The translations under genes were made by a program, and so were the position numbers. Below, piece by piece: positions 53,341 to 63,433 of a DNA stretch of 64,000 bases. The notes beneath the pieces were generated by a model, which saw only the letters and a program-made list of their open reading frames with translations, was not told the DNA's origin and searched no databases. This DNA is from Stenotrophomonas sp. MMGLT7 (lineage in GTDB: Bacteria; Pseudomonadota; Gammaproteobacteria; Xanthomonadales; Xanthomonadaceae), in NCBI RefSeq assembly GCF_021168555.1, contig NZ_JAJOZS010000002.1, positions 1 through 64,000 on the forward strand, given 5' to 3'. The first letter of the stretch is position 1; each line of letters starts with the position of its first letter.

Positions 53341-56300
53341 GGGCGATCCCCAGCAGGTCGTACACGTTGCGCATCAGGTCCAGCTCCTGGTACGGCTTGC
53401 CCAGGTAGCGCTGGACGCCGATCTCGAAGGCGCGCTGGCGGTGCTTGTCGCCGCTGCGCGAGGTGATCATCACGATGGGAATGTCCTTGTAGCGGGGATC
53501 GGCACGCATCTGCGTGGCCAGCTCGTAGCCGTCCATGCGCGGCATCTCGATGTCCAGCAGCATCAGGTCGGGCACGCGCTCGGCCAGCAGCTCCAGCGCC
53601 TCGACGCCGTCGCGCGCGGTCGCCACCTGCAGGTTGTGCCGCTCCAGCACGCGGCCGGTGACCTTGCGCATGGTCAGCGAATCGTCCACCACCATCACCA
53701 GCGGCGCCTGCCGCTGCTCGGCATGGCGGGTCTCGACCACCGGCGCCTGCGGCTGCAGCAGCCAGCGGCGTACCAGCGGCGCGACGTCGAGGATGACCAC
53801 CACGCTGCCGTCGCCGGTGATGGTGGCGCCATAGATGCCGGGCACTGAGGCGATCTGCAGGCCGACCGGCTTGACCACGATCTCGCGGTTGCCGAGCACC
53901 TGGTCGATCGCAACCGCGGCGCGCAGGTCGCCGGCGCGCACCAGCAGCAGCGGCACCTGCGGCTGGCCCTCGGCGCTGGCCGCGCCCTTGCCGACCAGCG
54001 CGCCGAGGTTGTACAGGGCGTATTCCTCGCCGCCGTAGTGGTAGCCGCCCTCGCCCGACTCGAAGCGGCTGCGGCCGATGCGGCCGATGCCGCTGACCGA
54101 GGCAACCGGCACCGCGAACTGGGTGTCGCCGATGCGCACGAACACCGCCTGGGTGACCGCCAGCGTCTGCGGCAGGCGCAGCACGAAGGTGACGCCCTGG
54201 CCGGTGACAGAGTGGATGTCCACCGAGCCGCCGAGCTGGCGCACCTCGCTGCGCACCACGTCCATGCCGACGCCGCGCCCGGCGAGCTGGCTGACGTGGT
54301 CGCTGGTGGTGAAGCCGGAGGCGAAGATCAGCGCGTCCAGCTCGCGATCGCCCGGCTGCGCGCCGGCCTCGACCAGCCCGCGCTGTTCGGCGCGGCGGCG
54401 GATCGCCTCGCGGTCCAGGCCGACGCCATCGTCGGCCACTTCCAGCACGATTTCCGAACCTTCGCGGCGCAGGCGGATGGCGATGGTGCCCTCCTCCGGC
54501 TTGCCTGCGGCGCGGCGCTGCGGCGGCGTCTCCAGGCCATGGGCCACGGCATTGCGCAGCATGTGCTCCAGCGGCGCGACCATGCGGTCGAGCACGTTGC
54601 GGTCGAGCTCGCCGTGGGTGCCGTCGAGAACGAGCTGCACCTGCTTGCCGGTGTCGGCCGCGGACTGCCGCACCACGCGGCGCAGGCGCGGCACCAGGCC
54701 GTCGAACGGCACCATGCGCGCGCGCATCAGCCCGTCCTGCAGCTCCGAGCTGACGCGCGACTGCTGCTGCAGCAGGGTGTCGTACTGGCGCGCCAGGTCG
54801 TCCAGCACGCCCTGCAGGCCGCCCAGGTCGGCCGCGGACTCGTTGAGCGCGCGGCTGAGCTGCTGCAGGGTGGAGAAGCGGTCCAGCTCCAGCGGATCGA
54901 AGGCCTGCGCATTGTTGTCCTGCTCGCGCTGGTAGCGCGCCACGATCTGCGCCTCGGTCTCCAGGTCCAGGCGCCGCAGCTGGTCGCGCAGGCGCGCGTT
55001 GGTGCGGTCGAGCTCGGCCATGGCGCCGCGGAACGCGCCCAGCTGCTGCTCCAGGCGCGAACGGTAGATCGCCACTTCGCCGGCGTAGTTGACCAGGTTG
55101 TCGAGCAGGTCGGCGCGCACGCGCACCTGTTCCTGATGCGGTCCGTGCACCTGCTCGTCGTCGTTCGCCCCCGGCTCAGGCGGCAACGGCGGCGACAGTT
55201 CGCCCACCGCCAGCGGCAGTGGCTCGGCCTCGGCCGGCACGGCGGCGGGGGCCACCGTCTCGTCGATCATCGTCTGCAGCGGCGCCTCGTCCAGGACCGG
55301 ACGGCCGCCCTGCGCGCGCAGGGCGAAGGCGTCCACCAGGTCGCGCGGCATCGCCGCCGCGCGATGGACGCCGGTACGCGTGAGCAGGTGGTGCAGCCGG
55401 TCGAACCCGCGCTCGAGCAGCTGCAGGTCGCCGCGGCCCAGTTCGACACGACTGTCGGCCAGCACTTCCAGCAACGACTCGATGCTGTGGCCGAGATCGC
55501 CGATGGCGTCGATGCCGGCCATGCGCGCGCCGCCCTTGAGCGTGTGCAGGTCGCGCTGCAGCCCGGCCAGCAGTTCGCGCTCGCGCGGGTTCTGGCGCAG
55601 GTCGCTCAGCAGGCGGTCGCAGTGGTCGAGCAGGTCCTTGCCTTCCTCGACGAAGATATCGACCAGTTCGCGATCGAGTTCGTCGAAGTCGAGCGGCGCA
55701 TCCTCGGCGACGGTGGCCGGCGCTTCGTCCGTGGCCTCGATGGTCTGCGTTGCCGGCGGCAGGTCATCGACGATGTCCGCTCCGGTCGCCTCGTCGGCGG
55801 CGGAAGCATCCGGCCGCGGGCGGCCGGCGGCCGGCATGTCGCGCCGCAGCGTCTCCAGCAGCCATGCCTCGCCGGCGGCGGGCGGCTGCGGCGGCCTGGG
55901 CTCCTCGTCCAGGTCCGCGGAGATCCTGTCGGCCAGGCTCTCCAGCGTGTCTTCCTCGGCGTCGGCCTGCGTGTCCCCGGCATCGGCTTCGGGGCCGGAC
56001 GCTTCGGCTTCGGCGTCCGGCTCGAACGGCAGCGGCTCGTCCTGTGCCTGCGCGCCATCGACGTCTGCCGTGACGGCAGCGTCGGCGTCCACCCTCTGCC
56101 CAGGCTCGCCGGCAGTGGCGGTCCCGGAGCCGGATGCGAAGGCATCCACGTTCTGCATCGCATCCGCCGGGTCGATGGACAACTCGTCCTCGTAACCGGA
56201 GAACCCTTCGTCTGCGGGTTCCGTCGCGAGTTCCGTTCCGTCCCCAGCCGGGACGGAGCCGGAGACGGCGTCAGCGGCGCCGGGAGCGGAGCCGATTCCT

Positions 56301-59300
56301 TCGGATGGTGCAGGCTCCCCGGCTTCGGCTTCGGCTTCGGCTTCGGCTTCGGCTTCGGGCTCGGCTTCGGCCTCGGCTTCGGGCTCGGTCGTGCCGTCCT
56401 CAGCGGCGACCGCCCACTCGATGGCATCCGCATCGGCTTCGCCGGCAGCGGCGACGTGGTCCGCGGCCACGACCGGCTCGACCCCGCCCGCATCCTCGCC
56501 ATCCGGCGCCGGGGCCTGCGGCTCCTGCGAGTCCGCTTCGGCGGACGCGTCCGCCCCGACCGCGGCATCGCCATGGGCCGCATCCAGGTAACCGGACAGA
56601 TCGTCGGCGCTGCTGAGCTCGACCGCCTCGGCGACGGCCTCCGGTTCCTCGCTTTCGTCCTCGAGCTGCGGCGGCCACGAGGCCTCCGGCAGCATCGCCA
56701 CCAGCGCCGACAACCGGGCCGAGAGATCGGCGAACGAGGGCACGACCGGCGACGGCGACTGCAGCGCGGCGATGGTGCCGGCAACGGCATCGCGGGTATC
56801 GGCAAGGGCGCGCACGCCCTCGGCCGTCGGCACGACCTGCGCGGCCAGGGAACGCTTGACGTAGGTTTCCGCCGGCGAGGTGACGCCGGTGATCTCCGGC
56901 ACGTCGGTCATCGCGAACGCGCCGTTCATGGTGTGGATGGCGCGCAGCAGTGCCTCGGTGGCGGCCTGCGGCTGCAACTGGGCAGCGGCCAGCCAGGCAT
57001 TCACCGTTTCCAGGTGGGTGGCGACCTCGGCCTCCAGGATCTCGCGCAGCACGCCGTCCACCGACGCCGGCGTACCGCTCGGCAGCGCCGGCTCGGGCGT
57101 CGCCGCGGCCGCCGTGTACCAGGCGTCCTCGCCGGCGGCGAGGCGCTCGGCCACCGTCTCGATGGCCGCCAGGTCGGCCTGCACGGCATGCGTGCCGTGC
57201 AGCGCCGCGTCGAACTCCGGCAGCACCTGGCGGGCCTGCTCGACCATGGCCAGCACCGCCGCGCTCGGCGGCCGGCTGCCGTCGAGCACGCGGTTGAGCA
57301 TGCTCTCGATCTTCCAGCTGAACTCGCCCAGCACGCGCGCGCCGACGAGGCGGCCGCTGCCCTTGAGGGTGTGGAAGATGCGCCGCACCGGCCGCAGCCT
57401 TTCCATGTCCGCCGGCGCTGCGCGCCACAGCGGCAGCAGCTGCGCCAGGTTGTCGATCTCCTCGGCGAACTCCTCCAGGAAGACCTCGCGGATTTCCTCG
57501 TCGATGTCGCCGCCGCCGTCCTCGAATCCGCCATGCGGCGCAGTGGCCGGTCCGGCGGCATTGGCGGGCGCGGCAACTGGCTCCTGCGTCCCGGCCGCGG
57601 CGGCGGTGTCCATCGCGGCCGCGGTCGCGGCCTGCGGATCGAAGTCCGCCGCCGCCGCGTCCAGCTCGGCGATGAACGCCTCGGAGGCTTCGTCCAGTTC
57701 GATGCGGGCGGGGACCGTCTCGTGCACGCCCGCGCTGGTCTGCACGTACGGCACCGCGGCGCCGTCCCCGCTGGGCGGCGGCGGCACGGCGGTGCCGGGC
57801 GCCTGCGCAGGCGGTTCGGCGTCGGGCACGTCCTGCCGCGGCTGCGCAAGCTTGTCGGCATCGCCTGCAGCGGCCGTCGCGGCCTCCGCCGGGGGCGGCG
57901 CCGGATAGGTCAGCGAGATGTCGAAGCTGTACCCGGGCAGCGCATCGTCCGCCACCGGCGGCGCCTCGGCGGCGACCGGATCGAAGGCATCGGACGACAC
58001 CGGCACGGAGGCGCTGGAATCGAATTCCACGATGCCCACGCCTTCCACGCGGAAAGGCGTGATCGCGGGGGCGTGGTAATCGAACGGCTGCCCGGTCTCG
58101 GCGGCGACCGGATCGAACGAAACCGGGGCCAGGGTCGGCGGCTCGGCGTCGTCCACCTGCAGCCGCCATGCCTCCACCACGATCGGTTCCGGCTCGACCG
58201 GCGCCGCGTCCGGCGCCTCGGCGGCGATCGCGGAATCCGCCTGCGTCGCGGCCGGCTCGTCCTGTTCGTCCTGTTCGTCCTGCTCCGGCTGCCCGGGGCC
58301 GCCGGCATCGGGCGTCCATGCGCCGGGCTCGGATGCAGCCGCGTCGGCATCCGCCTCGGGCGATGCTTCCGGCTCCGCAGCGGCCACCGCGGCATCCTGC
58401 GGCTCGTCCGGCAGCGGCCAGTAGCGCAGCGCTTCCAGGCTGGAACGGGTGATGTCGAGGATCTCCTCGCGCCCGGGGCGGCGCTCGCGCAGCGCTTCCA
58501 GGTAGTACTCCAGGCTGGCCATCGCATCGGCCAGGGTGTCGAGCTGGCGGCCGCTGGGGACGCGCTGCCTGCCGATCAGCTCGACCGCCACGTAGCGGCG
58601 CACGCCTTCCATGAAGGCCGCCGGCTCCGGCAGCTGCAGCATCTGCAAGGCGCCGCCGACCTCGCCCAGCAGGCCGGGCACCGCGGCCAGGCGGGCGTGG
58701 TCCCAGTTGGTCTCGATGAAGGCGACGAAATGCTCGCGCGCGGCGGCGAAGTTGGCGATCGCCTCCTGCACGAGCACGTCCAGCGTGCGGCGCAGCTCGC
58801 CGCTGCCGATGTCGTCCTCGACGCCGGCCCCCGGGCCAAGGCGCGAGACCTGGTCGTCCAGCGAGGCATCCACGTAGAGCAGCGCGCCGGCGATGTCCAG
58901 CAGCAGGCCCTCGTCGGCCTGGCGCCTGCCATCGACGATGTCCTGCAGCGCATCGCGCTGCTGCACCACCACCTCGCGCGCTCCGCCCAGCCCCATCATG
59001 CCCAGGGTATCGGCGACGTTGCCCAGCTCCTGCACCTGCGGCTGCAGGCCGGCGACGTCGCCGCCGGTGCGCAGGTGCAGGTCGAGCGCGTCCTTGACCC
59101 GCAGCAGTTCTTCCTTGACCGCCGTGCCCACGGTGTCGAGCAGTTCGCGGTTGCGCCCGCTGAGGCTGCCGCGGGCGTGGTCCAGCTCGGCCTCGGTGGC
59201 GCTGGCCGCAGCCGGGTCGAAGGCGAACAGCACGCTCTCGTCGAGGCCGGGCACGCCGCGCGCGGCGCGGATCTCGTTGAGCAGCGGCAGCAGCACGATC

Positions 59301-59650
59301 GGGATGTCGCGGTGGCCGTCCTGCAGCCGCTCCAGGTAGTCGGGCAGCAGCACCGTGCCGCGCATCAGCGTGGCGCAGGCCTCGTCGCGCCGGGCCGGCT
59401 GGCCGTCGTGCAGCGCCAGCGCCAGCAGTTCCAGTTCCTCGGCCACCATCGCCGGCGCCTGCAGTTCCACCATCCGCAGCGTGCCCTGCACCTGGTGCAG
59501 GTAGCCGGCGCACAGGCGCATGTGGCTGCCGTCGCCGGATTCGTCGACGAAGTACTCGATCTCGCTGCGCGCCAGGCGCAGGGTCTCGTCCAGCTCGGGC
59601 TTCACCCAGCCCAGGGCGGCATGGCTGATTGCATCGCGCAACGCGCTCAT
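53327..59650 (-). CDS. chpA: ChpA/PilL hybrid histidine kinase with multiple Hpt domains
   Basis: A 2107-residue CheA-like kinase of twitching motility. Candidate phosphotransfer histidines are H52 (LHQVQGTLRM, Hpt-like), H760 (FHTLKGSGRLVGA), H906 (IHTMNGAFAM) and H1369 (LHTLKGGARMAG). Residues about 1540-1830 are the dimerisation and ATPase core (EHMLRNAVAHGLETP). About 1835-1975 is a CheW domain, and about 1985-2105 a receiver with D2033 (LLDIEMPRMDG). Long acidic Ala/Glu/Pro linkers separate the Hpt modules, one made of a hexanucleotide repeat. It lies between pilJ and chpB, as in Pseudomonas and Xanthomonas. Confidence 0.93.
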   Translation of the reverse strand: MSALRDAISHAALGWVKPELDETLRLARSEIEYFVDESGDGSHMRLCAGYLHQVQGTLRMVELQAPAMVAEELELLALALHDGQPARRDEACATLMRGTVLLPDYLERLQDGHRDIPIVLLPLLNEIRAARGVPGLDESVLFAFDPAAASATEAELDHARGSLSGRNRELLDTVGTAVKEELLRVKDALDLHLRTGGDVAGLQPQVQELGNVADTLGMMGLGGAREVVVQQRDALQDIVDGRRQADEGLLLDIAGALLYVDASLDDQVSRLGPGAGVEDDIGSGELRRTLDVLVQEAIANFAAAREHFVAFIETNWDHARLAAVPGLLGEVGGALQMLQLPEPAAFMEGVRRYVAVELIGRQRVPSGRQLDTLADAMASLEYYLEALRERRPGREEILDITRSSLEALRYWPLPDEPQDAAVAAAEPEASPEADADAAASEPGAWTPDAGGPGQPEQDEQDEQDEPAATQADSAIAAEAPDAAPVEPEPIVVEAWRLQVDDAEPPTLAPVSFDPVAAETGQPFDYHAPAITPFRVEGVGIVEFDSSASVPVSSDAFDPVAAEAPPVADDALPGYSFDISLTYPAPPPAEAATAAAGDADKLAQPRQDVPDAEPPAQAPGTAVPPPPSGDGAAVPYVQTSAGVHETVPARIELDEASEAFIAELDAAAADFDPQAATAAAMDTAAAAGTQEPVAAPANAAGPATAPHGGFEDGGGDIDEEIREVFLEEFAEEIDNLAQLLPLWRAAPADMERLRPVRRIFHTLKGSGRLVGARVLGEFSWKIESMLNRVLDGSRPPSAAVLAMVEQARQVLPEFDAALHGTHAVQADLAAIETVAERLAAGEDAWYTAAAATPEPALPSGTPASVDGVLREILEAEVATHLETVNAWLAAAQLQPQAATEALLRAIHTMNGAFAMTDVPEITGVTSPAETYVKRSLAAQVVPTAEGVRALADTRDAVAGTIAALQSPSPVVPSFADLSARLSALVAMLPEASWPPQLEDESEEPEAVAEAVELSSADDLSGYLDAAHGDAAVGADASAEADSQEPQAPAPDGEDAGGVEPVVAADHVAAAGEADADAIEWAVAAEDGTTEPEAEAEAEPEAEAEAEAEAEAGEPAPSEGIGSAPGAADAVSGSVPAGDGTELATEPADEGFSGYEDELSIDPADAMQNVDAFASGSGTATAGEPGQRVDADAAVTADVDGAQAQDEPLPFEPDAEAEASGPEADAGDTQADAEEDTLESLADRISADLDEEPRPPQPPAAGEAWLLETLRRDMPAAGRPRPDASAADEATGADIVDDLPPATQTIEATDEAPATVAEDAPLDFDELDRELVDIFVEEGKDLLDHCDRLLSDLRQNPRERELLAGLQRDLHTLKGGARMAGIDAIGDLGHSIESLLEVLADSRVELGRGDLQLLERGFDRLHHLLTRTGVHRAAAMPRDLVDAFALRAQGGRPVLDEAPLQTMIDETVAPAAVPAEAEPLPLAVGELSPPLPPEPGANDDEQVHGPHQEQVRVRADLLDNLVNYAGEVAIYRSRLEQQLGAFRGAMAELDRTNARLRDQLRRLDLETEAQIVARYQREQDNNAQAFDPLELDRFSTLQQLSRALNESAADLGGLQGVLDDLARQYDTLLQQQSRVSSELQDGLMRARMVPFDGLVPRLRRVVRQSAADTGKQVQLVLDGTHGELDRNVLDRMVAPLEHMLRNAVAHGLETPPQRRAAGKPEEGTIAIRLRREGSEIVLEVADDGVGLDREAIRRRAEQRGLVEAGAQPGDRELDALIFASGFTTSDHVSQLAGRGVGMDVVRSEVRQLGGSVDIHSVTGQGVTFVLRLPQTLAVTQAVFVRIGDTQFAVPVASVSGIGRIGRSRFESGEGGYHYGGEEYALYNLGALVGKGAASAEGQPQVPLLLVRAGDLRAAVAIDQVLGNREIVVKPVGLQIASVPGIYGATITGDGSVVVILDVAPLVRRWLLQPQAPVVETRHAEQRQAPLVMVVDDSLTMRKVTGRVLERHNLQVATARDGVEALELLAERVPDLMLLDIEMPRMDGYELATQMRADPRYKDIPIVMITSRSGDKHRQRAFEIGVQRYLGKPYQELDLMRNVYDLLGIARVRE
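56321..56386 (-). repeat. In-frame hexanucleotide tandem repeat in chpA
   Basis: Eleven units of GGCTTC or a one- to two-base variant, the first six identical (56321-56356). On the coding strand GAAGCC reads Glu-Ala, giving an EAEAEAEAEA stretch in an interdomain linker. Copy changes would keep frame. Confidence 0.9.
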
Positions 59651-59759
59651 GGCATTTCTCCGCTCGTGGCAGCTCCGTCCGTCGCCGGGAGCGGAATGTT
59701 CTGCACTGACGTCTGGCGATGCGTCATCCGCTGCGTCCTTTCCCGTTGCGCCGCGCTCA

Positions 59760-61796
59760 TCAGGCCGGGAGCTTGAAGTCGGCGACCGAGCGCCGCAGGT
59801 CCGCCGCCAGCTGCGCCAGGCGGCCGATCGATTCCGCGGTCTGGCCGGCGCCCTGCGAGGTCTGCCCGGTGATCTGGCGGATCACGCCCATGGTGTAGGT
59901 GATGTCGGTCGCCGCCGCCGACTGCTGGTTGGCGGCGATCGAGATGTTCTTGATGAGGTTGTTCAACGCGTTGGACACGCGCTCGATCTCGGTCAGCGCG
60001 GTGCCGGCGTCCTCGGCCAGGCGCGCGCCGGAGACCACCTCGGAGGTGGTCTGCTCCATGGAGGTCACCGCCTCGTTGGTGTCGGCCTGGATCGCCTGCA
60101 CCAGGCCCTCGATGCGCCGGGTCGCGCCGGAGGTGCGCTCGGCCAGCCGCTGCACTTCGTCGGCCACCACCGCGAAGCCGCGGCCGGCCTCGCCCGCCGA
60201 CGCCGCCTGCACCGCGGCATTGAGCGCCAGGATGTTGGTCTGCTCGGAAATGTCGTTGATCAGTTCCACGATCGAGCCGATCTCCTGCGAGGACTCGCCC
60301 AGGCGCTTGATGCGCTTGGAGGTTTCCTGGATCTGGTCGCGGATCTGGTCCATGCCCTGGATGGTCTCGCGCACCACGCCGGCGCCCTCGGCGGCGATGA
60401 CCACCGAGCGCTGCGCCACTTCCGCCGATTCGGTGGAGTTGCGCGAGACCTGCTCGATGCTCGCCGCGATCTCGTTGATGCGTTCGGAAGCGGAGTTGAT
60501 CTCGCTGGCCTGGTGACCGGCCGCCTCGGCCAGCTGCATCGCCGTGGCCTGGGTCTGGTCGGTCGAGGCGGCGACCTTGGCCGAGGTGTCGTTGATGGTG
60601 GTCACCAGGTGGCGCAGCTCGTCCACCGCGTAGTTGATGGCGTCGGCGATGGCGCCGGTCATGTCCTCGGTCACCGAGGCCTTCACCGTGAGGTCGCCCT
60701 CGCCGAGCGAGCTGATCTCGTCCAGCAGCCGCATGATCGCCTGCTGGTTGCGGCTGTTGAACTCCACCTGGGTCTGGTAGCGCAGTTCCTGCTCGCGGGC
60801 GCGACCGCGCACCGTGCTCCAGACGAAGCCGATGATCGACAGCAGCGCCAGCACGCCCGATACCACGCCCAGCCAGAAGTTTGGGAACAGGCGGGTGTCG
60901 CGGGTGGAACCGAACGCGGAGAACGCGGCGAACAGCCTGCGGCTGTCGTCGAGCATCGTGCCCGAACCGGCGGTCAACGCCGCCGCCGCCGACTGCGCCG
61001 CGAACAGGTTGCGCGAACTGGCCAGGATCGCGTCCACGTCCTGCTTCATCGCCGCCCACTGCTCGTGCGACTGTTCCAGCGCGGCCAGTGCGCCGGCGTT
61101 GCGCACCGCGGCGATGCCCAGTTCCTCATTGCCGCTGCGCAGCCCCTCCAGCACCTGGTTGAACACCACCGAGTCGCGCGCCAGCGCATCGCCGGCGGCC
61201 ACCGCGCCGGTGCCGCCGGCGCGGATCTCGGTCACGCGCCGGGCCATTGTGCCGGCCACCACCACCTGCTGCAGCGCGCTGTAGATCTGCGATGCCGGTG
61301 CGCCACCTGCGCTCATCGCGCGCACCACCTCGTTGAGCTGCGCCTGCAGCTGCGGCACGCTGCCGGCGAAGCGGTCGGCATTGCCGGCCAGCGCCAGCAC
61401 CGCCGGCTCGCTCGCCACCACCTGCGCGGCGCTCTTGCTCAGCGGCGCCCAGGTGGCGGCCAGCCGCGACACCGCGGCGGAGACGCCGGCCTCGTCGCCG
61501 AAACGCGCGCCGAGGTCGTTGACCGTGGCATCGATCCGGCTGCGCGTGGCCTTGAACGCGGTGAAGGCCGCGGCGTTGCCGGCGACCGCCTCGCGGCCCT
61601 GGTTGGCCAGCTGCTGCGACAGCACCTGCAGTTCGGCCGCGCCGGTGCTGGCGCCGGCCAGGCGGCTGCCCTGCCAGGTGGCGACGCCGGTATTGGCGGC
61701 GAAGACGATCAGCGAAAGCGCCAGCAGGCCGAGCCAGAAGCGGGTTCCCACGCTGCCGAGCTTGCTGGCCTTGGGGGCGTCCGAAGCAGTACTCAT
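59760..61796 (-). CDS. pilJ: PilJ twitching-motility chemoreceptor
   Basis: A 678-residue methyl-accepting protein. TM1 is about 21-41 ([17 protein letters not shown]). A periplasmic domain of about 265 residues follows, then TM2 near 305-330 ([20 protein letters not shown]), a HAMP region, and the cytoplasmic helical hairpin. The tip is the highly conserved [20 protein letters not shown] with [20 protein letters not shown]. The Ala-Ser-Ala in place of the common ARA is typical of PilJ-type receptors. No CheR/CheB-tethering pentapeptide is at the C-terminus. It is cotranscribed 28 bases after pilI. Confidence 0.94.
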   Translation of the reverse strand: MSTASDAPKASKLGSVGTRFWLGLLALSLIVFAANTGVATWQGSRLAGASTGAAELQVLSQQLANQGREAVAGNAAAFTAFKATRSRIDATVNDLGARFGDEAGVSAAVSRLAATWAPLSKSAAQVVASEPAVLALAGNADRFAGSVPQLQAQLNEVVRAMSAGGAPASQIYSALQQVVVAGTMARRVTEIRAGGTGAVAAGDALARDSVVFNQVLEGLRSGNEELGIAAVRNAGALAALEQSHEQWAAMKQDVDAILASSRNLFAAQSAAAALTAGSGTMLDDSRRLFAAFSAFGSTRDTRLFPNFWLGVVSGVLALLSIIGFVWSTVRGRAREQELRYQTQVEFNSRNQQAIMRLLDEISSLGEGDLTVKASVTEDMTGAIADAINYAVDELRHLVTTINDTSAKVAASTDQTQATAMQLAEAAGHQASEINSASERINEIAASIEQVSRNSTESAEVAQRSVVIAAEGAGVVRETIQGMDQIRDQIQETSKRIKRLGESSQEIGSIVELINDISEQTNILALNAAVQAASAGEAGRGFAVVADEVQRLAERTSGATRRIEGLVQAIQADTNEAVTSMEQTTSEVVSGARLAEDAGTALTEIERVSNALNNLIKNISIAANQQSAAATDITYTMGVIRQITGQTSQGAGQTAESIGRLAQLAADLRRSVADFKLPA

Positions 61797-61824
61797 CGTT
61801 GAACCTCAATACGTTGCAGGCCGC

Positions 61825-62355
61825 TCAGGCAGCGGCGTGGCGGAACTCGGGGGTGCGCGACAGCAGCGACAGGGAGAACACGCCCCAGTCGAAGGCCTCG
61901 CCGCGGAAGGCGCGATCGATGAAGTGCGCGTAGCGGCCCTGCGCCAGCGCATCGGGCGCCACCGCCTGCGACAGTTCGAAGCTGCGCTGGCCGTACATCT
62001 CGTCGATGGTCAGGGCGACGTCGCCGCCGCTCTGGCGCATGATCAGCACGCGCTGGCCTTCCTGCAGGGCGGTGCGCTTGCCTTCCAGGAAGTGCTTCAG
62101 GTCGACCACCGGGAACAGGTTGCCGCGCAGGTTGCCCACGCCCAGCAGCCACGGCTGCGCGCACGGCACCGGGGTGACCGGCGGCATCGGCACGATCTCC
62201 ACCACCTCGCGGAAGTCGGACACCAGGTGGCGACTGCCGACGCGATAGCCGACGCCGCGCCACACATCCGCGGCGAACTGCCGCGCCGGCAGCTGCACCG
62301 CATGTGCCAGGCTGCGCTGCTGGTAGCCTTCGAGGATGTCGAACGGCGAGCGCAT
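61825..62355 (-). CDS. pilI: PilI CheW-like coupling protein
   Basis: A 176-residue CheW-family adaptor that joins PilJ to ChpA. The lead MRSPFDILEGYQQRSLAHAV is specific to PilI. The CheW fold follows: WRGVGYRVGSRHLVSDFREV, LLGVGNLRGNLFPVVDLKHF and VLIMRQSGGDVALTIDEMYG. The ATG at 62355 overlaps the pilH stop (ATGA-type), so the two are translationally coupled. Confidence 0.92.
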   Translation of the reverse strand: MRSPFDILEGYQQRSLAHAVQLPARQFAADVWRGVGYRVGSRHLVSDFREVVEIVPMPPVTPVPCAQPWLLGVGNLRGNLFPVVDLKHFLEGKRTALQEGQRVLIMRQSGGDVALTIDEMYGQRSFELSQAVAPDALAQGRYAHFIDRAFRGEAFDWGVFSLSLLSRTPEFRHAAA

Positions 62356-62717
62356 CAGGCCACCAGCGCGTGGATGCGGGCCATCAGTTCGTCCTCGCGC
62401 GGGGGCTTGACGACGTAGTCGGTCGCGCCCTGGCGCAGGCCCCAGGCCTTGTCGGTCTCCATGCCCTTGGTGCTGACGATCAGCACGGGAATGGCGCGGG
62501 TGGAAGCGTCGCGCGACAGCGCGCGGGTGGCCTGGAAGCCGCTCATGCCCGGCAGCACCACGTCCATCAGGATCAGCGCCGGCGCGCCGGTGCGGGCGAT
62601 CTCCAGCCCGTCCTCGGCGTTGTCCACGGCGACCACCTCGTGGCCCGCCTTTTGCAACCATTGGGTGAACACCGCCCGATCAGTCGGCGAGTCCTCGATC
62701 AACAGGATACGAGCCAT
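62355..62717 (-). CDS. pilH: PilH single-domain response regulator
   Basis: A 120-residue stand-alone CheY-like receiver. The acidic pocket is IEDSPTD, the phospho-Asp is in LILMDVVLPGMSGFQ, Ser/Thr lies in VLIVSTKGMETDKAWG, and Lys in YVVKPPREDEL. In Pseudomonas PilH modulates the ChpA output opposite to PilG. The ATG at 62717 is 18 bases after the pilG stop, and it is coupled to pilI. Confidence 0.94.
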   Translation of the reverse strand: MARILLIEDSPTDRAVFTQWLQKAGHEVVAVDNAEDGLEIARTGAPALILMDVVLPGMSGFQATRALSRDASTRAIPVLIVSTKGMETDKAWGLRQGATDYVVKPPREDELMARIHALVA

Positions 62718-62735
62718 GTTTGCCTTACCCCCTGG

Positions 62736-63137
62736 TCAGGCGTTGACGTAGGTACGGATTGCGTCCAGCAGTTCTTCGCGGGTGAATGGTTTGGTCAGGT
62801 ACTGCTCGGAGCCGACGATGCGACCGCGCGCCTTGTCGAACAGGCCGTCCTTGGAGGACAGCATGATCACCGGCGTCGACTTGAAGCTGCGGTTGCCCTT
62901 GATCAGCGCGCAGGTCTGGTAGCCATCCAGCCGCGGCATCATGATGTCGACGAAGATGATCTGCGGATGCTGGTCGGCGATCTTGGCCAGCGCCTCGAAG
63001 CCGTCGGTCGCGGTGACGACCTCGCAGCCCTCGCGCTTGAGCAACGTCTCGGCCGTGCGCCGGATGGTCTTCGAGTCGTCGATGACCATCACCTTGAGTC
63101 CTGCAAGCTCCCCGCTTGCAGCCATGTCTTCAGCCAT
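62736..63137 (-). CDS. pilG: PilG single-domain response regulator
   Basis: A 133-residue CheY-like receiver, the first gene of the Pil-Chp operon. Motifs are VMVIDDSKTIRRTAETLLKR, IIFVDIMMPRLDGYQTC with the phospho-Asp, VIMLSSKDGLFDKARG and YLTKPFTREELL. PilG promotes pilus extension and, in Pseudomonas, cAMP signalling. ATGs at 63137 and 63125 are both possible; the first keeps the acidic lead of homologues. A sigma70-like promoter lies 58 bases upstream. Confidence 0.94.
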   Translation of the reverse strand: MAEDMAASGELAGLKVMVIDDSKTIRRTAETLLKREGCEVVTATDGFEALAKIADQHPQIIFVDIMMPRLDGYQTCALIKGNRSFKSTPVIMLSSKDGLFDKARGRIVGSEQYLTKPFTREELLDAIRTYVNA

Positions 63138-63194
63138 TCAGTTTTCCCCGGGCGCGCGGCGCGCCATCCGTTCCGGCGCCGCTACGAAGGTGCA

Positions 63195-63225
63195 TGTATA
63201 CCTCAAAATCGTTGCCAGCTGTCAA
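63195..63225 (-). promoter_or_regulatory. Promoter candidate of the pilG operon
   Basis: On the minus strand TTGACA (63225-63220) and TATACA (63200-63195) with a 19-base spacer; shifting the -10 by one base gives 18. The -35 is perfect, and the region is AT-richer than its surroundings. The divergent gshB has TAACAT near 63398 as its own -10 candidate. Confidence 0.6.
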
Positions 63226-63433
63226 GCGCCTGCGGCCCGGGCGGGCGGGACGGCACATGAGCGCGAACGGGCTCCCGCTTCTGCGCGAGCGGCCGGCCTG
63301 CGGCACTCGGACCCACCTGCCTGCCGGTCCGCAACGGCTGCCCGCGGACCGGCACACACTGCGTCCCGGGCACGCGGCTGGGAGAAAGCCTGCCCAGCGG
63401 CTAACATCGCCGCCAGCCCCACAGGTACAGACC

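Noticed and set aside
53538..59776. Very long open frame on the plus strand across chpA, pilJ and flanks
   Set aside because: It is a shadow of GC-rich chpA codons: the composition is abnormal (His/Arg/Gln-rich) and no family motif is seen, while the minus frame carries all kinase domains.
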